From NCBI GenBank assembly GCA_050736615.1, contig JBOHWL010000031.1, positions 1 through 24,627 on the forward strand: a stretch of DNA of 24,627 bases, written 5' to 3'. Positions 17,107 to 24,627 of the stretch are shown in pieces. The translations under genes were made by a program, and so were the position numbers. The notes beneath the pieces are model-generated. The model was given only the letters and a program-made list of their open reading frames with translations. It searched no databases and was not told where the DNA came from. This DNA is from JBOHWJ01 sp050736615. GTDB taxonomy: Bacteria > Desulfobacterota > Binatia > Binatales > Binataceae. Position 1 is the first letter of the stretch; every line of letters starts with the position of its first letter.

Positions 17107-18588
17107 TTAACTGGCGGACGAGAGCGGCGCCGCCACCTCCTCGAGGCTCTTCCGTTCGGCGGACACGCCGAAAAATACTTCGACGATCGCGGCCCCCAGC
17201 ATCAGGCCGGCCGCAACCATGTAGCCGTGGGCCAACTCGATCCGCTGGCCCGTGTCGATAAGCTTGCCGAAGAACCAGGGCGAGATGATGCCCCCCGTCG
17301 CGGTGCCGAGCGCATAAAAGATCGAGATCGCCAGGGCGCGCATTTCCAGCGGAAAGATCTCGCTCACGGTCAGATAGGCCGAGCTCGCCGCGGGAGAGGC
17401 GAAAAAGAACATCACGGTCCATAGCAGACTCTGCGTGAAGGTCGTCAGCATGCCTTGTGAAAAGAGCCAGCCGGTAAGTATGAGCAGCAGCCCGGAGAGC
17501 GCGAAGGTCGCCGCGATCATCGTGCGGCGGCCAATCGTGTCGAACAGATGGCCCAGCAGCACCGGCCCGAGAAAATTTCCCAGCGCGAACGGCAAAAGGT
17601 AGAAGCCGGTATGGTCGGCGCGCACGCCGTAAAAGCGCGTCAGCACGATCGCATAGGTGAACAGGATCGCGTTGTAAACAAACGCCTGCGCGATCATCAG
17701 CGACAAGCCCAGGATTGAGCGCGTGCGATATTGCGTGACCAGCGGCTTCAGCATCACTGCGAGGCCGAACTGATGGCGGACGTGAATTTTGAGCGGCTTT
17801 TCGCGCGGCTCGCCCAAGCGCTCGCCGGTTTCGCGCGCGACCGTGTCTTCCACCTCGCGCACGATTTTTTCGGCTTCTTCGCGCTGGCCATGGGTTAAGA
17901 GCCAACGCGGGCTTTCCGGGATGAATCCGCGCAAATAGATGATCACGAGGCCGATGACGGCGCCGAGGCCGAAGCCGAGCCGCCAACCAATATTCTGGGC
18001 AATCACGTGCGGGTCGAGCAGGATTACGGTGGAGGCGGCCCCGGCCGCCGCGCCCAGCCAGTAGCTGCCGTTGACGATCAGATCAACGCGGCCGCGCAAT
18101 CGCGCGGGGATCAATTCGTCGATCGCTGAATTAACCGCCGCATATTCACCGCCGATGCCCATGCCGGTGATAAATCTGAACAATGCAAAACTGACGAGGT
18201 TCCACGAAATCGCGGTGAGGGCGACGCCGCAGAGATAAATACCAAGGCTCAGGAAAAAGAATCGGCGCCGGCCGAAGCGATCGGTCAGATGGCCAAAAAC
18301 AAGCGCGCCCAGCACCGCGCCGGCCAGATAGCAGGAACTAATAAATCCGATTTCAGATGCGCTGAAGTCGAGTACGTTGGGGCGTTGCAGGACCGCGCTG
18401 ATGGCGCCCATCAGCGTGATCTCGAGGCCGTCGAGCACCCAGGTGATGCCGAGGCCAATTACCAGCAACCAGTGAAACCGGCTCCAGGGCAAACGGTCCA
18501 GACGCGCGGGAATAAGCGTTTCGAAGATTTCCGCGTCTGCGGTGGACGGCTTTGACGCTTGCACGCGGCGGCGCTTTCCGAGCGACAA
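17107..18588 (-). CDS. Major facilitator superfamily transporter (sugar-porter/metabolite:H+ symporter-like)
   Basis: This 493-residue inner-membrane carrier has about 12 hydrophobic helices and a charged central loop (about 225-280). Motifs are acidic residues in helix 1 (LDGLEITL, 52-59), GHLTDRFGRRR (99-109), GMGIGGEY (142-149), and PESPRWL (224-230) after helix 6; the last is classic for sugar porters and related symporters. The substrate is unknown. The reading frame has no early ATG. It may begin at TTG 18588 or at GTG 18564 (VQASKP), the latter preceded by GGAAAG at 9 nt. It is not closely similar to the other MFS protein of this window (7653-9050). A small lipoprotein gene lies on each side. 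Confidence 0.9.
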   Translation of the reverse strand: MSLGKRRRVQASKPSTADAEIFETLIPARLDRLPWSRFHWLLVIGLGITWVLDGLEITLMGAISAVLQRPNVLDFSASEIGFISSCYLAGAVLGALVFGHLTDRFGRRRFFFLSLGIYLCGVALTAISWNLVSFALFRFITGMGIGGEYAAVNSAIDELIPARLRGRVDLIVNGSYWLGAAAGAASTVILLDPHVIAQNIGWRLGFGLGAVIGLVIIYLRGFIPESPRWLLTHGQREEAEKIVREVEDTVARETGERLGEPREKPLKIHVRHQFGLAVMLKPLVTQYRTRSILGLSLMIAQAFVYNAILFTYAIVLTRFYGVRADHTGFYLLPFALGNFLGPVLLGHLFDTIGRRTMIAATFALSGLLLILTGWLFSQGMLTTFTQSLLWTVMFFFASPAASSAYLTVSEIFPLEMRALAISIFYALGTATGGIISPWFFGKLIDTGQRIELAHGYMVAAGLMLGAAIVEVFFGVSAERKSLEEVAAPLSSAS

Positions 18589-18718
18589 ATTAACCGCTCA
18601 GTTCCGGATGCGTGACGCTAGCATAGCGCGCGATCAATTCAACAGAAGCGAACCCGCACCTATGTGGACGTTAATGCGCCCACGATGGCGATTTTGTCCC
18701 ATGCGACGCGCCGCCACG

Positions 18719-18916
18719 TTAATTATTTGAATAGGTTGTCGTTGTACGCCGCTTAATCGTGCCGTTATCGTTGGTGGTGGTAGTGGTAATGGTTTGCCCC
18801 GGCGGCGGCGCCGCGGCGGTGGGCTGAGCGGGAATCACGCGCTCGGTATGGCTGTAGAAGCATCCCGACAGAAACAATACGGCCAGGCTGGCGATCATTA
18901 CTGAGTATTTCTTCAT
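18719..18916 (-). CDS. Very small threonine-rich lipoprotein, function unknown
   Basis: This 65-residue protein starts MKKYSVMIASLAVLFLSGC: a short basic end, a hydrophobic stretch and the lipobox LSGC, with C19 as lipidation site. The mature part of about 46 residues has a proline/alanine spacer (AQPTAAAPPPG, 30-40) followed by threonine runs (ITTTTT and RRTTTT). It resembles the small entericidin-like and spacer lipoproteins often found near transporters, but no family can be named. No clear ribosome site is seen, and in-frame starts exist upstream (up to 18964); the chosen start gives the normal signal-peptide length. It lies 130 nt upstream of the MFS gene and 239 nt downstream of the FUSC gene. 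Confidence 0.65.
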   Translation of the reverse strand: MKKYSVMIASLAVLFLSGCFYSHTERVIPAQPTAAAPPPGQTITTTTTNDNGTIKRRTTTTYSNN

Positions 18917-19155
18917 ACGAATTGTGTGATCCATTCCGTTGAGCTGTCGCAGGTAAAGGCGCAAATCTCATGCCCATGCGCCAGGATGCGTCATCTGTGG
19001 CTTTTCGGACGTTCAGCGCTGATGCTTCACTTATCGCCGCGTGCGGTTATTACCGTTTCGCGCGGCGGGATGGTCACGTTGCGCGGATCCAGCGTCCAAA
19101 GCTGTCTGAAATGACGTGCCTGATGACGCGCAGGATTCACTTGGGTTGAAGCTTT

Positions 19156-21519
19156 TCAGATATTCGCCATCCGCAAAGTTCGGACGGGGAACGCGCGCGG
19201 CGCGGCACCCGGCACGGCGGCCATGTACTGGTCGAGTTCCGACATCAGGAATTCCAGCCTGCGCAGCGACTGCAGTTCCGCCAGGATCTGGCGGCGTTGT
19301 TCCGTGTTCCACGCGTTGATCCGCGCGAAACCGTTCTCGGCAAGGCGCGTATTAAAAACCGCCAGGGGCTCCGCAATCGCTTGAGGCAAATGAGACGCGG
19401 CCAGCACCATCGCCGCTGATGCGTCGAGCTTGTGGGAAGAGCCAAAAAACGCAAGCCACTCCTCAAGGCGCTGGCGAATTGCCGCGATGGTGCGATCGCA
19501 TGCGGCTTGTGTTTCAGCGTCAAGCGGTGGCAAAGGATTTTCAATGCGCTGGAGCGTGAGTGCCGCCAGGCGATGCGCGATGCGGCGTCCGGTGCCGGCT
19601 GACTGCACCACCGCGTCGTAATTGATAAGGCTATTGCGGCCTTCCAGCCGCGCGTCATCCGCCACCCGGAGAATTTCGGCCAGCAGGCGGGTAATCTCCG
19701 CGCTGGCGTTGTGAATTTCGATAGTATTCGCGGCGGCGCCGCCCGGTGCGGCCGCCAGTGTATCGTTGATCACCTTGCATAGGCGCGGCATCAGCGAATC
19801 GCCGGCGTATTCGGGCCAGAGCACAAAAAACACCACGGTTACGATCAGGGTGCCGAGCAAGATTCCCCACGCGCGCCATAGTGGCTCGTAGATCGCCAGT
19901 GACGGGCGGAGTCCCGCGAAAATCAGCACGAAGGTGGTGCCGATTTGCTTGCCCGCGTACGCAATTCGCCCGCTCGCAAGCGAGGCGTAGGCGGACGCGA
20001 ACAGCACCACGAACAGCACCAGCATGTACGACGGCAGGGTGGAAAAATTGGGCGTGACCACGATAATCGCCCCGATCGCAACGATTCCGCCGATGACGCC
20101 GCCGATTATCCGCAGCGTCATCTTGCGCAGCGAGGCGCCGTACGTCGGCAGCGCGGTGACAATGACCGTGGTCAGGATTACGGACATCGCGGGCTGCTGG
20201 GTCGTGAGGCCAAGCACGTAGCCGGCCAGCAGGCAAAGCGCCACCTTGGCACAATAGCGCACCATCTGCGGGTCGGGCGCACTTGCCGGCGCTATCGTAC
20301 GCGCGACGCCCGGATGGGCCGGCGGCGCGTCCAGTGGCCGTTCGAGCAATCGCGCCACGCGATGCAAACCGTCGATGAACGCGCCGAGATTGGCGAGTTC
20401 GGCGGCGCCCGCACGAGGAATATAATGGGGACGCTCGGCAAGAATGCGCGCGTCCATCGCCGCGAGCGCGGGATTTATGCGCGCGGCCAAAGGCGGCGGC
20501 GGTTCGTCGGGGCCGGTGCGGATAAGCGTGGGTAATTCAGCCGCCATTTCGTCGAGCGCCGCGCCAATCGCGTCCGCCGCCGCCCGCAGTTCCGCACGGA
20601 CACTCGTACGAATCTCGCGCGGCACTTCCTCGCGCGCGGCGACAATCACGCCGTCGATGATATTGTGCATGCGCGCACCGCGCGAAATCGCGGCCAGCAG
20701 TACGGCGTGCCGGTGCGAGGTGACGCCCTCGGCCCGCGCCCGTTCCAACAGCCCGAGTTGAGTCTGCATCTCTGAGGAGACGGGCGGTTCGGGTGGTCGT
20801 GAGACGCGCTCGCCGAGATAGTATTGCGTGGTCTCGAGCAGGCGCGCGCGCATTCGCAGCGCCGATGCCGCCAATGATTGCAGCAAAATCCTTTCCGCCG
20901 GATCGGGCCATAGCCAACCGTCAAACAGCGCGATAACGCCGAACGCGATCACACTACCGCCGAGCAATGAGGCCGCCGCCCATCCGGTATCGGCCGGCGC
21001 GAAGATGACCCCATAGAAGCTGTCGAGCATCACCACCTGGATCATCAGTCCGAAGGAACCGAGATTGCGCGTAACGATCAGGTAAGTGGATAGCGCCGTG
21101 AACACTCCGACGAACGGCAACATGAACCATGGGGTATCGGCCATGAGGCGCGCGAGCATCACCGCCGCCGCCAGGAACCCCGCTTCGATCAGTGCATCGG
21201 CGCCCGCCCGCGTTAACGACAGCATCGCCACCGGGCCGAGCAACAGCCAGATCAGATAAGGGCCGAGCGGATTAGCCACATGGCAAGCCGCCATCAAGCC
21301 GATACCGAGCGTCGCGATGAGCGCCAGGCGCAATGCGGTGCTAAAGCGATGCGGGCGCGGCGCGAGTTCCTCGACCAGCATCGCGGCCAGCCAATCGAGC
21401 CAGGCGCGCAGCCGCCGCCCCGCATCACGCATGCGCGCACTCACGCGATCGGCTAAGACTTGAAACGTTATAGTGTCGCATGGTCCGCTCTCACGGGACG
21501 CGGACGTCGCCGGCCGCAT
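19156..21519 (-). CDS. mdtO: FUSC/AaeB-family inner-membrane efflux protein (MdtO-like)
   Basis: This 787-residue inner-membrane protein should be the pump of a tripartite exporter. It has the duplicated FUSC layout: a block of hydrophobic helices (about 61-200), a long cytoplasmic helical region (about 205-415), a second helix block (about 422-568) ending WRAWGILLGT...VLWPE, and a C-terminal soluble helical domain. The conserved LRKMTLRIIGGVIGG (464-478) resembles the R-x(n)-GT/GG core of the family. FUSC pumps export aromatic acids and amphiphilic drugs. The predicted start overlaps the end of the TolC-like gene by 29 nt; a start at M30 (21432) would avoid this, and no ribosome site decides. 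E. coli MdtO is somewhat shorter. The linked mdtP, ytcA and mdtN support the assignment. Confidence 0.87.
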   Translation of the reverse strand: MRPATSASRESGPCDTITFQVLADRVSARMRDAGRRLRAWLDWLAAMLVEELAPRPHRFSTALRLALIATLGIGLMAACHVANPLGPYLIWLLLGPVAMLSLTRAGADALIEAGFLAAAVMLARLMADTPWFMLPFVGVFTALSTYLIVTRNLGSFGLMIQVVMLDSFYGVIFAPADTGWAAASLLGGSVIAFGVIALFDGWLWPDPAERILLQSLAASALRMRARLLETTQYYLGERVSRPPEPPVSSEMQTQLGLLERARAEGVTSHRHAVLLAAISRGARMHNIIDGVIVAAREEVPREIRTSVRAELRAAADAIGAALDEMAAELPTLIRTGPDEPPPPLAARINPALAAMDARILAERPHYIPRAGAAELANLGAFIDGLHRVARLLERPLDAPPAHPGVARTIAPASAPDPQMVRYCAKVALCLLAGYVLGLTTQQPAMSVILTTVIVTALPTYGASLRKMTLRIIGGVIGGIVAIGAIIVVTPNFSTLPSYMLVLFVVLFASAYASLASGRIAYAGKQIGTTFVLIFAGLRPSLAIYEPLWRAWGILLGTLIVTVVFFVLWPEYAGDSLMPRLCKVINDTLAAAPGGAAANTIEIHNASAEITRLLAEILRVADDARLEGRNSLINYDAVVQSAGTGRRIAHRLAALTLQRIENPLPPLDAETQAACDRTIAAIRQRLEEWLAFFGSSHKLDASAAMVLAASHLPQAIAEPLAVFNTRLAENGFARINAWNTEQRRQILAELQSLRRLEFLMSELDQYMAAVPGAAPRAFPVRTLRMANI

Positions 21520-23035
21520 ACGCGACGGCCGCGTCCGCGGTGAGCAATTCGGCCTTACTGGCGATCAGCGTGTAACGCGCGTTGGCCAAATCGCTTTGCG
21601 CGGTCAGCAGTTCGACGATGGTGCTCAGGCCTTGGCGATAGGTTTCAAGATTCGCGTTGTAGGATTCGTGCGAGGCCGCAAGCAGGCTTTGCGCGTATTG
21701 ATACTTGCTGAGCGATGACTCGAATTCGTAATAGGCACGCCAGACCTCGGCGATCGCGTCAATATCGAGCGACTTCAATTGGGCGCGCGCACTGGCGCGG
21801 CCGGCGCGCGCCGCGCGCAAATCGTTAAGCCGTTTAAAGCCGGTGAAGATGTCCCAGCGCAGAGTCACCAGGGCGGAATACTGCGGTTGCCCGGTCTCGA
21901 TAGAGGGCGGGCCTTTGAAAGTGAAGTCCCATAGATTCTCGCCGTAGCCGGCCGACAATTGGACCTGCGGGAAGAATTCGGCGCGCGCGCGTGCCACCTG
22001 GGCCTGGCTGGCGCGCACATTGGCCATGCTGGCGGCAAGGTCCGGACGGTCGCGACGTGCGCGCGCGATAAATGCGTCGACCGCGGCGGCGAGATTTTCG
22101 GGGATACTGACCCGTCGCAGGCTCTCGATGCGCAGTTCGGTGCTGGCCGGAATGCCGAGCGCGACCGCAAGATTGGCCTGCGCATCATGGACCAGCAGGC
22201 GCGCGTTGGCCAAATCGAATTCCGACTGCGCTACGCGTTCGCGCGCGAGCAACAACTCGGGCTGGGTCGCCAGACCCAGTGAGAGTCTTTGCTGGACCGC
22301 GTCGGCGTCGGTGCGCGCCAGTTCAAGATTGCGCTCCGCCGCGCTCACGCCCGCCCGCGCCGCGTCGAAGCCGTAGTAAGCCGTCTGGGTTGCAAAGACC
22401 ACCTCCTGGATGGCGCGATTAAAGGTGAAATTGGCTGCGATCAATTGGTCCTGTGCGATTTCCGCCTTCGATCGGCGGCGGCCGAAATCGAGCAGCGTAT
22501 AGGTCATCGCGGCGGCCGGCTCGGCCTGATATTGATGAATCACACCAATCGAGCCCGGCAACTGGAACGGCGTCCTGGTATAGCCGCTGTCGGAAACGAA
22601 TCCGGCCTGCGGATAATAAGGGGCGCGGGCGGCGCCGAAACGTGCGGCGGCGGCGCGCGCCCGCTGCCACAGGTCCCGCGTGTGCGGATTATCGCGCAGA
22701 GCGAAGTTGATCAAATCGCCGAGAGCATATGGCTGAGCGGGCCGCGGCGGCGCGACATCGGATGCCGGGGCCACGCCAGCGGCGGTGAAGTCGTGCTTGA
22801 TCTCCACGCTCGGCGTCCACTCGTGCCGTGCGCTCGGCGGGGCGAAGCGGTCAGGATTGATCTCGGGCTGCTGCGCGATTCCGCAGCCACAAAGCGCGAC
22901 GGCCAGCATCGCGGCGATGACGTGGAATGAGGCGGACGGGCCCGCGCGGCCCCGCCGCCTCCGACCACTTGTCCCCCGCACGGCCGCCCCGTGGCGAACG
23001 GTGGCGGCAACCTGCCGATGGCGATGCGCATCCAT
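21491..23035 (-). CDS. mdtP: TolC-family outer-membrane efflux channel (MdtP-like)
   Basis: This 514-residue protein has two outer-membrane-efflux repeats (about 100-305 and 310-505) rich in long amphipathic helices, such as ERNLELARTDADAVQQRLS, expected of the periplasmic alpha-barrel. The N-terminus has an arginine-rich segment (GRRRRGR, 24-30), a hydrophobic stretch and ALCGC with C51, a slightly irregular lipobox suggesting an OprM/MdtP-type lipoprotein. The run before the signal is unusually long, so translation may begin later, for example at the GTG at 22981 (V19). It would provide the exit duct for the FUSC pump and the MdtN adaptor encoded next to it. It is divergent from ytcA-mdtN across 170 nt and overlaps mdtO. 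Confidence 0.9.
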   Translation of the reverse strand: MDAHRHRQVAATVRHGAAVRGTSGRRRRGRAGPSASFHVIAAMLAVALCGCGIAQQPEINPDRFAPPSARHEWTPSVEIKHDFTAAGVAPASDVAPPRPAQPYALGDLINFALRDNPHTRDLWQRARAAAARFGAARAPYYPQAGFVSDSGYTRTPFQLPGSIGVIHQYQAEPAAAMTYTLLDFGRRRSKAEIAQDQLIAANFTFNRAIQEVVFATQTAYYGFDAARAGVSAAERNLELARTDADAVQQRLSLGLATQPELLLARERVAQSEFDLANARLLVHDAQANLAVALGIPASTELRIESLRRVSIPENLAAAVDAFIARARRDRPDLAASMANVRASQAQVARARAEFFPQVQLSAGYGENLWDFTFKGPPSIETGQPQYSALVTLRWDIFTGFKRLNDLRAARAGRASARAQLKSLDIDAIAEVWRAYYEFESSLSKYQYAQSLLAASHESYNANLETYRQGLSTIVELLTAQSDLANARYTLIASKAELLTADAAVAYAAGDVRVP

Positions 23036-23153
23036 AGTGATGGCACGCTAGTGGAGCGAAGCGGAACGAGCAAAGAAGTCTGCGACGTGCGTTGAACTCA
23101 GGTAAGGCGCAATGCGTCCGGAACAGGGCTGGAAATGTGCCACGCGCCGCGAA

Positions 23154-23182
23154 TTGATTGCAGGTCGCGCTTTGGGCACAAT
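23154..23182 (+). promoter_or_regulatory. Candidate sigma70-type promoter of ytcA-mdtN
   Basis: TTGATT (-35, 23154-23159) and CACAAT (-10, 23177-23182) are separated by 17 nt, each matching the consensus at four of six positions. The expected transcript start near 23189 is about 17 nt before the ytcA ATG, which supports that start over an in-frame TTG at 23158. It lies in the 170-nt divergent region shared with mdtP, so both halves of the exporter could be co-regulated from here. Confidence 0.4.
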
Positions 23183-23205
23183 CGGTACGCGTAAGATCCG
23201 TTGGA

Positions 23206-23484
23206 ATGAACCTCAGGAGAGCATCCGCTCCAGTCTTGGAAGGTGGCGCGCTGTTAGGTGTCGTCGCGCTGGCGGGCTGTGATCCTTTGATCAATATCGC
23301 TGGGGCGAATTTTCCAGCGTGGCTGCTGTGCGCGATAATCGGCGCGATTCTGGCCGCCGCGATGCGGCCGCTGTTTGCACTGACCGGGCTCGAGCCCTAT
23401 TTGGGACCGCTGATCGTGATTTATCCCTGCCTGGCGGTGCTATTGAGCTGTGCCGTCTATCTGCTGTTTTTTGGCCGGACTTGA
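23206..23484 (+). CDS. ytcA: YtcA-family small membrane lipoprotein
   Basis: This 92-residue protein has a lipoprotein signal ending ALAGC (C25), then DPLINIAGANFPAW, and two hydrophobic helices (about 38-57 and 66-88) separated by a short loop. The size, lipobox, NFPAWLLCAIIGAI pattern and position match E. coli YtcA (91 residues), which is encoded directly before mdtN in the mdtNOP operon. Its function is unknown; small DUF1656-type membrane proteins likewise accompany other FUSC pumps, so a role in pump assembly is plausible. The ATG at 23206 gives the family length. It ends 3 nt before mdtN, indicating co-transcription. Confidence 0.85.
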   Translation: MNLRRASAPVLEGGALLGVVALAGCDPLINIAGANFPAWLLCAIIGAILAAAMRPLFALTGLEPYLGPLIVIYPCLAVLLSCAVYLLFFGRT

Positions 23485-23487
23485 ACA

Positions 23488-24528
23488 ATGGCGGACCAAG
23501 CGCAAACGCCGCCAGTTGATCACGTCGCGCGGCGCCTGATCGGCCATCTACTGGGAGGCGCGATCGTACTTGGCGCACTCGCGGCGATCAGCTACGTCGC
23601 TTTTCTTTACTATGTTTACCCGCGGACCGACGACGCTTATGTGCGCGCCAATATCGTCGGTATCGCGCCGCACGTGAGCGGTCCGATCGTCAAGTTGCCC
23701 GTCCACGATAACCAGCACGTCAAACCGGGAGAATTGCTGTTCGTGGTCGATCCGAGACCGTACCAGTCCGTGCTCGACCGCGCGCAGGCTAACCTTCAGT
23801 TGACCAATCTTCATATCAACGCGCTTGCGGATGCGATTCGCTCGTCGAAGGCACGCCAGGAGCAACTCGCGGCCGAAGCCAGTTACGACCGCCAGTATTT
23901 ACAAAGGATCGAGCCGCTGTTGAAACGCCATTTCGTGACCGCCAACGACGTTTTCAACGCGCGCTCACGTCTGGCGGCGGCGGAAGCCGCGGTCGAGAGT
24001 GCCCACAACGATGTCCGCCGCGCGACCAACGAACTGGGCCAGTATGGCGATATCAACGCGCGCCGCAAAGCGGCCGAGGCCGCCGTTTACGATGCCAGCC
24101 TCAACGTCGGCTACTGCTACGTGAAGGCGCCGTTCGACGCCTATGTCACCAATCTCAATATCGCTGTGGGCCAGTATGCCAACGAGGGTCGCCAGGTGAT
24201 GAGCCTGGTGGACAATCGCACCTGGTATGTAATGGCGAATTTCCGCGAGGAATTTCTTTCGCACATCCGCCCCGGCATGGCGGTGTGGATCTATCTCCTG
24301 AGCTATCCCAACCACCCGTTTCGCGGCTACGTGCAGGGTGTTGGCTGGGCGCTCTACCAAGGCAATGGCGCGACGATTGCGGGCCTGCCGCAGGTCCAGC
24401 CAACGCTCAACTGGGTGCGTCTTTCGCAGCGCTTTCCCGTGCGCATCGTGATTCAGAACCGCGCGGCAAATTTTCCCTTGCGGATGGGTGCGACGGCGGT
24501 CGTCACGGTTCAAGGTTATCGAAAATAA
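23488..24528 (+). CDS. mdtN: HlyD-family periplasmic adaptor of a multidrug/aromatic efflux system (MdtN-like)
   Basis: This 346-residue membrane fusion protein is anchored by one N-terminal helix (about 20-42). The first lipoyl/biotinyl half follows (about 48-92, with VSGPIVKL and VDPRPYQ), then a coiled-coil hairpin (about 95-185), the second lipoyl half (YVKAPFDAYV, 211-220), and beta-barrel segments with WYVMANFREEF and, near the end, NWVRLSQRFPVRI. These strings closely resemble E. coli MdtN, including the tryptophan-valine-arginine-rich C-terminal element. It links the inner-membrane FUSC pump to the TolC-type channel, both encoded divergently. The start is 3 nt after the ytcA stop; the stop is TAA, followed at once by a hairpin. 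Confidence 0.94.
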   Translation: MADQAQTPPVDHVARRLIGHLLGGAIVLGALAAISYVAFLYYVYPRTDDAYVRANIVGIAPHVSGPIVKLPVHDNQHVKPGELLFVVDPRPYQSVLDRAQANLQLTNLHINALADAIRSSKARQEQLAAEASYDRQYLQRIEPLLKRHFVTANDVFNARSRLAAAEAAVESAHNDVRRATNELGQYGDINARRKAAEAAVYDASLNVGYCYVKAPFDAYVTNLNIAVGQYANEGRQVMSLVDNRTWYVMANFREEFLSHIRPGMAVWIYLLSYPNHPFRGYVQGVGWALYQGNGATIAGLPQVQPTLNWVRLSQRFPVRIVIQNRAANFPLRMGATAVVTVQGYRK

Positions 24529-24529
24529 T

Positions 24530-24555
24530 CGGTGAGAGTGGCCTCTCTCTCACCG
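24530..24555 (+). terminator. Hairpin directly after mdtN
   Basis: CGGTGAGAG (24530-24538) pairs perfectly with CTCTCACCG (24547-24555) around an 8-nt loop, starting 2 nt after the mdtN stop. There is no T-run after it, so it may be a Rho-linked or 3'-stabilising structure rather than a classical intrinsic terminator. Confidence 0.5.
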
Positions 24556-24627
24556 CGATGTCGCGTTGCCCGGGCCGCATCCTTTGGACGACGGCGCCGA
24601 ATAGCGATACTGATGGGAGCGAGGAGG

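Noticed and set aside
18620..18647. Possible promoter upstream of the second MFS gene (TATGCT as -10)
   Set aside because: The best -35 partner (TTCTGT) is poor and spaced 16 nt, and the better TTGAAT is only 11 nt away; this is too weak to call.
1..24627. CRISPR arrays, tRNA or rRNA genes, transposases, att sites
   Set aside because: No regularly spaced repeats, cloverleaf-like segments, rRNA motifs or transposase frames were seen on either strand.

Overview
The window is high-GC DNA from a diderm bacterium. It encodes a TolC-type outer-membrane channel, a periplasmic adaptor and several lipoproteins. The gene mix (LLM-class flavin monooxygenase, enoyl-CoA hydratase fold protein, zinc alcohol dehydrogenase, PPi-type phosphofructokinase, phosphoketolase) suits an environmental, probably uncultured heterotroph. 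A deep proteobacterial or Binatota/Desulfobacterota-like lineage is possible, but the sequence alone does not fix the phylum. No rRNA, tRNA, CRISPR array, transposase or phage gene was found.

Layout. (1) 1-5519, minus strand: a type I restriction-modification operon, hsdR-hsdM-hsdS, with overlapping genes. hsdS runs off the left edge. A sigma70-like promoter candidate lies in the 149-nt gap upstream of hsdR. (2) 5669-14340, minus strand: a run of co-oriented metabolic genes, in transcription order NtaA/DszA-type monooxygenase, acetate kinase, phosphoketolase (interrupted by one in-frame TAG), an MFS transporter, an enoyl-CoA hydratase/isomerase family protein lacking the usual catalytic glutamates, and a zinc-dependent alcohol dehydrogenase. 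(3) 14413-16306, plus strand, divergent from the monooxygenase: a 6-phosphofructokinase with the PPi-dependent signature, a REP-like palindrome, and a CYTH/TTM inorganic triphosphatase. (4) 16693-18916, minus strand: two small lipoproteins of unknown function flanking a second MFS transporter. (5) 19156-24528: a tripartite MdtNOP-like export system in divergent halves, with mdtP (TolC) and mdtO (FUSC) on minus and ytcA-mdtN on plus.

How the genes work together. Phosphoketolase cleaves xylulose-5-P or fructose-6-P to acetyl-phosphate, and acetate kinase converts this to acetate plus ATP. Pfp adds a reversible, PPi-driven fructose-6-P/fructose-1,6-bisP step, and the CYTH triphosphatase can release PPi from tripolyphosphate. 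Together they look like an ATP-sparing sugar-phosphate module. The MdtNOP set probably exports an aromatic or amphiphilic compound. No wholly new multi-gene system is evident. The most notable points are the single amber codon in an otherwise intact phosphoketolase, the PPi-linked module, the split ytcA-mdtNOP locus, and the glutamate-less crotonase-fold protein.
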